NCBI GenBank assembly: GCA_014729315.1
Contig: WJKD01000338.1
Coordinates: 1 to 15,597, forward strand
DNA: 15,597 bases
Source of the DNA: Promethearchaeota archaeon
GTDB lineage: Archaea; Asgardarchaeota; Lokiarchaeia; Sigynarchaeales; SOKP01
Reading direction: 5' to 3'
A program made the position numbers and the translations under genes. The notes beneath the pieces are model-generated. The model was not told where the DNA came from. It saw only the letters and a program-made list of their open reading frames with translations, and did no database searches. Every line of letters starts with the position of its first letter. Positions within the stretch are counted from its first letter, which is position 1. Shown piece by piece: positions 1 through 6,812 of this stretch.

Positions 1-1007
1 TCGTTGCTCTGATCGATAATTGCGTCTAAAGCAACCCAATGCGCGTTAAAATAAGGATTATTACTTTTATATGTTTCAATATCAGGTGGTAATTGAAGAT
101 AAGTATCTAATAAATCTAAATAAGTGGCTGAGGGACTAGTTACTCTCACTGAACTACTATTAACTTCTTCGTTAGTGGGTAAAATTTCTCCAAAAAGGTC
201 GTAGTACATACTAACATTTCCCTCAACGCCCGGATCAAAAGTAAGATCGACTAAAGAGCATCCTAAATTATCTTTGTATAGCATAGTAAGCTCTTCGTCG
301 ATATAATTAGCTTCTACGCTCTCTGAAATTAAATAGGGTGTTGAGAATAAATTTCCTAAAACGAATGAATTAGTTCCTGCGCTCGGTGTCAATTCCCTTT
401 TGATTCGAATTAAATCCATGCCTAAAGGAGCATAAAGATTATAATAATCGTCGTACTCGTAATAGTCAAACACTTCTTTGGGTACCGTCGAGTGCCATCC
501 ATCGCCTTGAAATTCGTCAAAACATTCATATTTCCACAAAATATCCGTTCGATCTTCCACTGGATCATCGTAATCGTACACCCTGAACGCTTCTTCTTCT
601 GAAAATAAAAGGGCTAAAATAGCTAACCCATATTTAGTTAAATCTAAATCGTCAATTTCGCCGTCTAACATTTCTTGAAGAGTTTCTTCTAAATTCTCCT
701 CTAATAATTCCTCCAGTATTTCCTCGTCGATTTCGAGATCTTCGGCTAATTCAGTTAAATTTACATCCCATTCGTCAAGTAGATCTTCAAGATCAAACGG
801 AAAAGGAGGTAACATTAATTCTGCTGATTCATATTCAGCTTCTTCTAATCTATTACTTGGTTCAACCCTTTGAGAACCAAAAATCATACTTGAAATGTAA
901 ACTGAAAAAGTAAATATTGAGATTAAAAGACCCGCAACTAAAATAACTCCGATAACTTTTTTTTTATTTAATGTTGGAGCTAAAATATCTTGACGAATGT
1001 CAGACAT
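1..1007 (-). CDS. Membrane-anchored transglutaminase-like protein, N-terminal part (runs off left edge)
   Basis: The reading frame opens at an ATG (MSDIRQDILAP) and stays open for 335 codons to the window edge, so the C-terminus is missing. Residues about 18-43 form one hydrophobic helix after a short Lys-containing N-terminus, consistent with a single membrane anchor and an extracellular body. Residues about 50-120 are very rich in Asp and Glu. The far end of the visible part reads YLDLLDTYLQLPPDIETYKS, which resembles the segment preceding the catalytic core in TgpA-type transglutaminase-like proteins (tyrosine-leucine, then QLPP). The Cys-His-Asp triad that would prove this lies outside the window. 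No Shine-Dalgarno site precedes the ATG. The open frame is certain. The family call is an inference from one short motif and the overall architecture; another secreted protein with a similar linker remains possible. Confidence 0.6.
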   Translation of the reverse strand, partial: MSDIRQDILAPTLNKKKVIGVILVAGLLISIFTFSVYISSMIFGSQRVEPSNRLEEAEYESAELMLPPFPFDLEDLLDEWDVNLTELAEDLEIDEEILEELLEENLEETLQEMLDGEIDDLDLTKYGLAILALLFSEEEAFRVYDYDDPVEDRTDILWKYECFDEFQGDGWHSTVPKEVFDYYEYDDYYNLYAPLGMDLIRIKRELTPSAGTNSFVLGNLFSTPYLISESVEANYIDEELTMLYKDNLGCSLVDLTFDPGVEGNVSMYYDLFGEILPTNEEVNSSSVRVTSPSATYLDLLDTYLQLPPDIETYKSNNPYFNAHWVALDAIIDQSN

Positions 1008-1216
1008 ATATTCTCAAAATAATACGATTTGATAACCTAATTTAATTTAGAATATTATAAAAATTGTATTATATATAATTTTCCTTCTCTTTTTTAAATA
1101 CTCTTGGTTTCTTATAAATCCAATTAGAAAGGTGATTAAATCTTTAAAAAACTAAAAAACATGAAGAAAAGTTATAGAAATTAATTAAAAGAAGAAAATT
1201 TTTTGAATAAATTTTT

Positions 1217-2122
1217 TTAGAACTCATAACCGCATTTAGTGCATACATGTTTTTTAGCATAAATCGGTTTAGGTATGTAGGAAATAATCTTAGATTTATC
1301 TTCTACTTCTTTTATTGCAAATCCCGAGGCTCAGCAATTAGGACATACTACTCTTCCCGAGGTATCAACAGATCCAGAACCAGAAGAGAATTCTGGAGAT
1401 CCAGAAGAAGATCCAACAGGAACGCTCGAACTCGAACTTGATTGTGATGATAAAGTTGAGGGCATTACTGCTTTTGGTTCTTTTAATTCGTTTATTCTTC
1501 TTTCCTTATACGCTACTTCTTCTTCTAACTTTGCAACTTTGTCTTGTAAAGGTCCTAATTGTTGTTGCATCGTTAAATTTTGTTGTTGGGCTTCTTCTAA
1601 TTTTTGTTCATTTTCTCGATATTTTTGTCGTAAGGTTTGGACTTGATTGCTGAGTTCAGTATTTTCGTTTTGAAGTTGATTTATTCGATTTTCATAATCT
1701 TGGGAAGACGATTGAAGGGAGGTTAATTGATTTTGCAACTGAGTTATCTGGTTATCGCGTTCTAACAATATATCGTTTAAGCTTGAAGCTTGAGAGGTGA
1801 TTTCGTTAATCTTTTCTTGAAGTTGATTTATAGTATTGGTTTTTTCGTTTAATTCACTTTTGAGGTTATTGAATTCCTCAACCGATGGTCCTTCGGGAGC
1901 TGGAGGCGCTGGGGAGGAGGTTGGTGTAGGTGGAGTAGAGGGAGCGGGGGGGTTTTTGGGTGTTGGAGGGAGTGTTGATGAAGGCGGCGTTGATGGTGGT
2001 GCTGACGATGGTGGCGGAATTTTAGGCGGTGGAGTTGGAGGGGGCATTGAGGGTGGAGAAATCACCGACTTTTCTTCTTCTTTTTTCTCATTATCTTGAT
2101 TTGAATCGTTTTCTTCCGACAT
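1217..2122 (-). CDS. Pro-rich / coiled-coil / zinc-ribbon protein with an in-frame TGA in the zinc ribbon
   Basis: From the ATG, 263 codons are read to a TGA at 1331-1333. The same frame then continues for 37 more sense codons to a TAA at 1217-1219. Domains in order: acidic, Lys-rich start (1-20), Pro-rich low-complexity linker (about 22-80), long Gln/Asn/Glu-rich coiled coil (about 80-215), Ser-rich linker (about 220-252), then a zinc ribbon. The first knuckle CPNC directly precedes the TGA. The second knuckle CTKCGYEF lies beyond it, 35 residues after the end of the first. A typical ribbon reads CPxCG, so Gly (GGA) is expected where TGA stands. The continuation is protein-like (ASGFAIKEVEDKSKI) and ends in a proper stop right after the second knuckle, so the full protein was clearly 301 residues. 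The function is unknown; such ribbons usually bind protein or nucleic acid. Stopping at TGA would leave half a zinc site. Mutation, sequence error or recoding are all possible. Confidence 0.8.
1331..1333 (-). other. In-frame TGA inside a zinc ribbon (nonsense, error or recoding site)
   Basis: This TGA codon directly follows the first zinc knuckle (TGC of CPNC) and precedes GCC TCG GGA TTT. One base change (GGA to TGA) from the Gly normally found after CPxC would explain it. Selenocysteine is the known alternative meaning of TGA in Asgard archaea. No GC-rich SECIS-like stem was seen in the roughly 210 AT-rich bases after the gene, which argues against it. None of the nine other stop codons visible in the window is TGA. 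Confidence 0.75.
1940..1970 (+). other. G-quadruplex-type motif opposite the Pro-rich linker
   Basis: Four runs of at least three G lie on the plus strand at 1940-1942, 1946-1952, 1958-1960 and 1968-1970, with loops of 3, 5 and 7 nt, satisfying the usual G3+N1-7 pattern. This is the template strand of the minus-strand gene, so the mRNA is C-rich here. It is a by-product of Pro codons (CCC, CCT, CCA), but it stands out in an AT-rich region. The 7-G run is also a spot where sequencing indels are likely; the frame is nevertheless intact. Confidence 0.5.
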
Positions 2123-2146
2123 TTTTTAAACAATTTAATAAAATTG

Positions 2147-2157
2147 GTTTATATGGA
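2147..2157 (-). promoter_or_regulatory. Candidate TATA box of the zinc-ribbon gene
   Basis: Read on the minus strand, CCATATAAACC lies about 26-35 nt upstream of the ATG at 2122, the spacing expected for an archaeal TATA box on a leaderless or short-leader transcript. This is positional inference only. Confidence 0.35.
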
Positions 2158-2241
2158 TTATTTGATATTTTAAATATGGTCAATCAACCTTATAAACCTA
2201 AGCACTATCAATGAATAAAACGATTACATTTTTATCTTAAG

Positions 2242-3330
2242 CTAAAAACAATTCCAATATTCGCTCAAATTCTTTTTAAGAGCGGGAATTAGTTTATTAT
2301 CTAAATAATTTAAAAGGTCATTTTGAGATCTTTTTTCGCCTTCCAAGATAAGTTCGTCCTCTTCGTCGTTTAAAACCTTAAGACAATTATAAACTGCGAT
2401 CGCTTGTTTGTCTACTTCGTATCCTCCTTCCAAAGTGATCAAAATTCGTCCTTTTCCATATTTTTCAGCAACATTCTTAATATGTTGGAGATATTTTGCC
2501 GGAGCTTGATAGGTCCAACCCATTCCAGTTAAACGATCAGTGTGATGGGTATCAAAACCCGCAGAAATCAAAATAAACTCAGGTTTAAATTCGTTCAAGA
2601 CGGGAAAAACAATTTCCTTGTAAAATTTTATAATCGCATCGTCGCTCGAACGAGGTGGCATAGGAAAGTTTATGATATGACCTTCTCCTTTTTTGGAACC
2701 AGTATCGTTAATAAACCCTGTTCCAGGATAAAGGGTTCTTCCGTCTTGATGTGAATCAAAGAAAACTACTTCCCCATGCTCGGAACCGTTAAAAAAGATG
2801 TCTGAAGTACCATTTCCAGCGTGACAGTCCCAGTCAATAATGGCCACTTTTTTAACATTTTTTTCTCGAAAAAGATATTCCGTTGCGATAGCAATATTAT
2901 TAAAAATACAAAAGCCAGCACATTTGTATGAATTTGTATGGTGTCCAGGGGGTCTTACGAGTGCAAATCCGTTCTTAATATTTCCGTTTAAAATTTCATC
3001 AACACCTTTCAAATTGCCTCCTACAGAATAGAGCGCCGCTTCGTAGGTCTTTGCTGAAACTGAAGTATCTAAATCGAGACTTTGAATGTTACCCGTTTTT
3101 TCGGCTAATTCGCTAACTTCTTTAACTTCTTTTATTAAAGCTTCATCGTGCACATATTTAATTTGATCCAAAGTTGCTTCTTTAGGTTTTATCAGTTTAA
3201 AGTTAGGATCATCTAATACCTTTTTTTCTTTCAATAAATCCATGATGGCAATTAATCTTTCGTGAGATTCCACATGCGTACCAATTCTATGTTCTAAATA
3301 AATTGGATCGTATATTATACCCGTTGTCAT
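2242..3330 (-). CDS. Class II-type histone deacetylase / acetylpolyamine amidohydrolase family protein
   Basis: This is a 362-residue zinc-dependent deacylase of the arginase/deacetylase fold. It removes acetyl groups from lysine side chains or from polyamines. The active-site residues are all present: the His pair in RPPGHH (H130, H131), zinc ligands D168 and H170 in DWDCHAGNGT, D260 in SAGFDTHH, and the transition-state Tyr in LEGGY (Y304). The DWD..GNGT wording resembles class II HDACs and bacterial/archaeal HDAC-like amidohydrolases more than class I. The length matches a single catalytic domain, with no signal peptide or membrane segment. The gene diverges from the small GTPase. The substrate cannot be told from sequence; histone, other protein or acetylpolyamine are all possible. 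The start is an ATG with no Shine-Dalgarno site, and an AT-rich TATA-like element lies about 34 nt upstream. Confidence 0.88.
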   Translation of the reverse strand: MTTGIIYDPIYLEHRIGTHVESHERLIAIMDLLKEKKVLDDPNFKLIKPKEATLDQIKYVHDEALIKEVKEVSELAEKTGNIQSLDLDTSVSAKTYEAALYSVGGNLKGVDEILNGNIKNGFALVRPPGHHTNSYKCAGFCIFNNIAIATEYLFREKNVKKVAIIDWDCHAGNGTSDIFFNGSEHGEVVFFDSHQDGRTLYPGTGFINDTGSKKGEGHIINFPMPPRSSDDAIIKFYKEIVFPVLNEFKPEFILISAGFDTHHTDRLTGMGWTYQAPAKYLQHIKNVAEKYGKGRILITLEGGYEVDKQAIAVYNCLKVLNDEEDELILEGEKRSQNDLLNYLDNKLIPALKKNLSEYWNCF

Positions 3331-3484
3331 TATGTATCACATTTTGATATGTTTATGGTTTTCATTTAATATTTTTAGATTTAATTTGATTAATATTTAT
3401 AGATTACTTTTAGATTTATAGATTTATTATTTTTTGATCTAATAAAAGCCGGTATCTATTAAAACAAATAAATTTCCGAAAGTT
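3331..3484. promoter_or_regulatory. Divergent promoter region between HDAC and GTPase genes
   Basis: These 154 very AT-rich bases separate the two divergent start codons. On the minus strand AAATATTAAAT (3364-3374) lies about 34 nt before the HDAC ATG. On the plus strand TATCTATTAAAAC (3453-3465) lies 20-32 nt before the GTPase ATG. Between them the octamer-like element (T/A)TAGATTWA occurs four times (around 3375, 3398, 3410 and 3418). It could be an operator cluster or simple AT-rich repetition. Both TATA calls are positional inference. Confidence 0.4.
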
Positions 3485-4012
3485 ATGGAATTTCGAATAA
3501 AATTAGTAGTTATTGGAGATCCAGGTGTAGGCAAAACAAGTTTGGTGAGGAGATTTATATCAGATCACTTTTCCAGCGATTACAGAGCTAGTATTGGTAC
3601 AACTATTTATACGAAAAAACTTACTTTAAGTATAGAGAGTTCCACCGTAGATGTTGTTTTACAAATATGGGACATAGCTGGCCAGGAAAGATGGGCGCAA
3701 ATGAGAGACGCTTACTATATGGGATCTCATGGTGCTTTAATTGTGGGAGATCTTACGAGGAAACACACTTTTGAACAAATTGAAAATTTTTGGGTTCCTG
3801 ATTTATTAAAAAATTGTGATAAAGTATATATGCTATTACTCGCAAACAAAAAAGACTTAGAAACTAGGATTGAATTAGATTTGCTGAAAGACCTTAAAAA
3901 AAGGATCAGTGCTTCTTCCTTTTTTTTAACATCGGCTAAAGAAAATCAAAAAGTGGAAGAAGCCTTTGAATTTATCTCTAAAGAAATAATAACTGGGTTT
4001 ACAAATAAATAG
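3485..4012 (+). CDS. Ras-superfamily small GTPase (Rab-like)
   Basis: This 175-residue single-domain GTPase has all five G motifs: G1 GDPGVGKT (11-18), the switch I Thr in SIGTT (39-40), G3 WDIAGQE (62-68, with the Gln used for hydrolysis), G4 NKKD (121-124) and G5 TSAK (149-152). The IGTT...WDIAGQERW wording is Rab/Ran-like rather than Rag- or Arf-like. The C-terminus ends ITGFTNK, with no Cys for prenylation and no N-terminal Gly for myristoylation, so membrane attachment by eukaryotic-type lipids is not indicated. Such eukaryotic-type GTPases are strongly expanded in Asgard archaea and are a main reason for the taxonomic call. The partner and pathway are unknown. The gene stands alone, diverging from the HDAC gene. 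Confidence 0.93.
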   Translation: MEFRIKLVVIGDPGVGKTSLVRRFISDHFSSDYRASIGTTIYTKKLTLSIESSTVDVVLQIWDIAGQERWAQMRDAYYMGSHGALIVGDLTRKHTFEQIENFWVPDLLKNCDKVYMLLLANKKDLETRIELDLLKDLKKRISASSFFLTSAKENQKVEEAFEFISKEIITGFTNK

Positions 4013-4023
4013 TCCTCTTTTTC
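4013..4023 (+). terminator. T-tract terminator after the GTPase gene
   Basis: The pyrimidine run TCCTCTTTTTC begins directly after the GTPase stop codon. Archaeal RNA polymerase terminates at T-rich non-template tracts without needing a hairpin, and none is seen here. Confidence 0.4.
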
Positions 4024-4087
4024 ATGATTTAATCAAAAGTCTTAATGATAGTACTTAATTATGTTATGCAAGTTTATTAATTTTTAA

Positions 4088-4096
4088 TTTATATTT
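4088..4096 (+). promoter_or_regulatory. Candidate TATA box of the aldehyde:ferredoxin oxidoreductase gene
   Basis: TTTATATTT lies 16-24 nt before the ATG at 4112. This is a good match to the archaeal TATA element, slightly close to the start, implying a leaderless or internally adjusted transcript. No Shine-Dalgarno site is seen between box and ATG. Confidence 0.4.
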
Positions 4097-4111
4097 GACG
4101 AATTAAAAGAA

Positions 4112-5974
4112 ATGAGTTCTGATAAGGAATCAAAATACTACGGTTATAGCGGTAAGGTTCTTAAGGTTAATCTAACAGAACAAACAACAAATATTGAGTC
4201 TGTCGATCTTCAATTGGGACAAAAGTTTATTGGGGGTGCGGGATATGCGTGTAGACAGATGATAGAGACCTTGAGGAAAGATACTGACCCTTTAGGCCCT
4301 GAGAATATTTTAATGATAATGGTAGGGCCTTTTTGCGCAACAAGGATTCCTTCTTCATCCCGATTCTCAGTATGCGCAAAATCGCCTTATACAAAATTAT
4401 GGGGAGAAGCAAATTGTGGAGGATTTTTCGGAGCTGAGTTAAGAAAAGCCGGATATGACGGAATTAAGATTACTGGCAAAGCAGACTTTCCTTTACTTCT
4501 TAAAATAATCAACGATGAAGTTGAATTAGTAGATGCTGATAACTTTTGGGGAAAGGGAATAAAATATACGCAAATAAAACTTAAGGAAAATATTCCTAAA
4601 GCGAGCGTTCTAAGCATAGGTCCAGCAGGAGAAAACTTAGTAAAATTTGCAAGTATCAACGCAGATGGCAGGTCTGCAGGTCGTACAGGTATGGGAGCAG
4701 TGCTAGGATCCAAAAAATTAAAAGCAATAGTCGTCAACGGTGATAAATTTAGTCCTAAGATTTTTGATAAAGAAAACTTTAAAGCTACTGTCCGAAAAAC
4801 GTTAAGATATATATTAAACTGCAATACAACAAAAGTTTTAAGAGAATTTGGAACAACAGCTGGAGTTCTTACCGCTTATGGAAATGGAGATCTTCCTATT
4901 AAATATTGGACTAAAGGTGAATGGGAGGATGTAAATAAAATATCTGGAGCAATTTTTAAAGAAAACTACTTTAAGAGAAAAAAATCTTGTTATGGATGTC
5001 CCATTGGATGCGGAAAATTAGTGAAGCTCGAAAATCATAAAATTAACTTTCCAGAATACGAAGGCCCCGAATACGAAACTATTGCTGGATTTGGTTCAAT
5101 GATTTTAAATTCAGATCCAGAATCCATTGCGGTAGCGAACAATTTATGCAACGATTACGGGATCGACACAATCAGCACTAGCAGCGTAATTGCGCTTCTT
5201 TACAATTTATACAACGATGGATTAGTAAAAAAGACGGATATAGACGGTTTAGAATTAGAATGGGGAAAGGAAGAAGAAATGTTGAAGTTAATAAAAAAAA
5301 TTGCTTATAAAGAAGGAATTGGTAAAATTGCTGCTGAAGGATCTAACGCGATAGGCGAAAAGTTCGGGATTTCTAAAGAAAAAATCGCTACAGTTAATAA
5401 GCTCGAAATTCCTTATCACGACATTAGATCGTGCTACGGGATGGCTTTAACGTATGCATTTAGCCCAAGGGGGGCTTGTCATACAACCGCAGACATATTT
5501 AAGGCGGGAAGACCGCGAAATGAGATTGATTATCGTTCAATTGGTGTGGAAAAACTAAGCATGTTCTCCAATTCTAAAAAGATGGCTAAATCCACCGCGA
5601 ACTTGCAGAATCATCGCGCGCTATATTCAAGTTTGATCGCTTGTTTCTTTATTAATCCCCCGCCAGATTATATGACTCAATTAATTAACTATCTTATCGG
5701 ATTCGAATTTGATTTAAAGGAATTAAGATTAACAGGAGAGAGAATATTCAATCTTAAGCGATTATTTAATATAAAGATGGGACTGACAGCAGAAAACGAT
5801 GTCCTCCCTCAAATCGTATTAAGTCCTACTAAGGAAGGAATAATCAAAGGAAAAGCCCCAGATTTTAATAAATTAAAGAAACATTATTATAAAGTAAGGG
5901 ATTGGGATTCTGAGTCGGGAAAACCAACTCAAAGAAAATTAAAAGAATTGGGATTATTTGATTTTGACTTATAG
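4112..5974 (+). CDS. Tungsten-dependent aldehyde:ferredoxin oxidoreductase (AOR family)
   Basis: The 620-residue protein matches the usual length of AOR-family enzymes. These oxidise aldehydes to carboxylic acids with ferredoxin as electron acceptor, using a tungsten-bispterin cofactor and one [4Fe-4S] cluster, in the cytoplasm. Three cluster ligands are in CYGCPIGC (C293, C296, C300), and C511 in LIACFF fits the fourth. The pterin-contact motifs are recognisable: NDYGIDTIS (347-355) and the DIRSCYGM...SPRGACH stretch (437-457). The N-terminal domain carries the family's GKVLKVNL and FIGGAGYA wording. The substrate specificity (AOR, FOR, GAPOR or WOR types) cannot be assigned, although the length argues against the roughly 650-residue GAPOR. 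It stands alone, with no ferredoxin or MoaD-like gene beside it in this window. Confidence 0.93.
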   Translation: MSSDKESKYYGYSGKVLKVNLTEQTTNIESVDLQLGQKFIGGAGYACRQMIETLRKDTDPLGPENILMIMVGPFCATRIPSSSRFSVCAKSPYTKLWGEANCGGFFGAELRKAGYDGIKITGKADFPLLLKIINDEVELVDADNFWGKGIKYTQIKLKENIPKASVLSIGPAGENLVKFASINADGRSAGRTGMGAVLGSKKLKAIVVNGDKFSPKIFDKENFKATVRKTLRYILNCNTTKVLREFGTTAGVLTAYGNGDLPIKYWTKGEWEDVNKISGAIFKENYFKRKKSCYGCPIGCGKLVKLENHKINFPEYEGPEYETIAGFGSMILNSDPESIAVANNLCNDYGIDTISTSSVIALLYNLYNDGLVKKTDIDGLELEWGKEEEMLKLIKKIAYKEGIGKIAAEGSNAIGEKFGISKEKIATVNKLEIPYHDIRSCYGMALTYAFSPRGACHTTADIFKAGRPRNEIDYRSIGVEKLSMFSNSKKMAKSTANLQNHRALYSSLIACFFINPPPDYMTQLINYLIGFEFDLKELRLTGERIFNLKRLFNIKMGLTAENDVLPQIVLSPTKEGIIKGKAPDFNKLKKHYYKVRDWDSESGKPTQRKLKELGLFDFDL

Positions 5975-5980
5975 ATATAA

Positions 5981-6005
5981 GTTTTTTATTTCTATTTTCA
6001 TTTTT
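5981..6005 (+). terminator. T-rich terminator region after the AOR gene
   Basis: Several T runs (GTTTTTTATTTC, then ATTTTC, then ATTTTTG) follow within about 30 nt of the AOR stop. This is the kind of T-tract used for intrinsic archaeal termination. It lies between two plus-strand genes, so it would separate their transcripts. Confidence 0.4.
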
Positions 6006-6049
6006 GAAAAAATAATATTAGGATAAATAATTTTTAAATTGAAATCAAT

Positions 6050-6794
6050 ATGATGGAATTAAAAGATGAGGAACACATTGCAGGTGGCAGTAAGATACGG
6101 AGCATCATCCTCGGGCTAATCTAAGTGAAAGTCTTTCTCTTAGGGCTTACACGATGGCTTGATATCCGTATTTACTCTTTTAGTTGGCGTTGCTGCGGCA
6201 ACTTTAATCTCAACGGGAGATAATTCGATCGTAATCTTAACTGGTGTTGCTGCCATGGTTTCTGGGGCCGTGAGTATGGGTTTAGGAGAATATATCTCAT
6301 CTAAATCAGAAGTAAAATACATAGAAAACGAGATTAAACGAGAAAAAGCAGAGATTGACTTATTTCCTGAAGAGGAAAAAGAGGAGGTAAGAATGATATT
6401 TCAGAATATGGGATTCGAAGGAGATGCTCTAGATCAAGCCGTTGATACAATCACGAAAGATAAGCAAACATGGATTGATTTTCTGATGAAAAGCGAACTT
6501 GGACTTGAAGAGCCGGAAAATCCAATTACAGGCGCAATACTTACGTTTTTTTCTTTTATTTTCGGAGCTTTTATCTCTTTAGCGCCCTATTTTATAAATC
6601 TGGGCTACATTTCTTTAATAATCTCTTCGGTCATTTCATTTGGTATGCTAGCTTTTGTAGGTGCTCTAAAAACTCGAATTACGGGAGAAGCTAAAAAAAA
6701 AGGGGCTTTCGAAATGGTAATTATTGGAGCTATAGCCTTCGTTTGTTCTTACGGCATAGGATTATGGCTTGAACAACTACTTAAAACATTCTAA
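6050..6794 (+). CDS. VIT1/CCC1-family Fe/Mn transporter, interrupted by a 31-nt segment
   Basis: VIT1/CCC1 transporters move Fe2+ or Mn2+ out of the cytosol. The family begins with H..GG...R..ilGl.DGl..v. Here 6050-6118 encode a 23-residue N-terminus including HIAGGSKIRSIILGL, then a TAA follows two codons on. At 6150, in another frame, HDGLISVFTLLVGVAA resumes and runs to the TAA at 6792. Removing 6119-6149 (31 nt) rejoins the two parts exactly into a 237-residue protein of normal size. The HDG Asp corresponds to the conserved first-helix metal-translocation Asp, and SMGLGEYIS carries the conserved second-helix Met. A Glu-rich cytoplasmic metal-binding segment and three further membrane helices follow. 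Starting at the TTG at 6159 would lose the N-terminus and the Asp, and no ribosome site supports it. The rest of the gene shows no decay. It may be a fresh pseudogene, an assembly error or a gene rescued by RNA processing. Confidence 0.8.
6119..6149 (+). other. 31-nt hairpin segment interrupting the transporter gene (intron-like)
   Basis: The segment contains a symmetric hairpin at 6121-6143: CTAAG pairs with CTTAG, a T-T mismatch follows, GAAA pairs with TTTC, and the loop is GTC. T6120 and G6144 extend the stem as a wobble pair. GGGCT occurs on both sides (6113-6117 and 6143-6147). Stops close both relevant frames (TAA 6122; TGA 6126 and TAG 6141). A helix of GGGC (6113-6116) with GCTT (6145-6148), flanked by TAA (6117-6119) and ACA (6149-6151), resembles the bulge-helix-bulge cut by archaeal splicing endonuclease. 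Standard cuts would remove 30 or 32 nt rather than the 31 needed, and the outer exon helix is weak. Confidence 0.55.
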
Positions 6795-6812
6795 TTCAGC
6801 ACATTTATATTG

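Noticed and set aside
1008..1216. SECIS element for selenocysteine
   Set aside because: Only a weak AT-rich hairpin (TTGG...CCAA) was seen, with no GC-rich stem or typical internal loop. Not called.
1217..1330. Genome-wide reassignment of TGA to Trp or Gly
   Set aside because: Nine other complete genes, several of them long, use TGG and GGN normally and have no internal TGA.
1836..2099. Gly-rich open frame on the plus strand opposite the Pro-rich linker
   Set aside because: It is the antisense of CCN-rich Pro codons. Its composition is low complexity and the minus-strand frame has a clear domain order.
6119..6149. T4 gene 60-style ribosomal bypassing of the segment
   Set aside because: The codon before the stop is ATC and no matching landing codon lies in the right frame. 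The Gly and Leu codons on both sides differ, so it is not favoured.
6159..6794. Transporter starting at the TTG at 6159 as the true gene
   Set aside because: This start removes the family's conserved N-terminus and the essential Asp, which are both encoded just upstream across the 31-nt segment.
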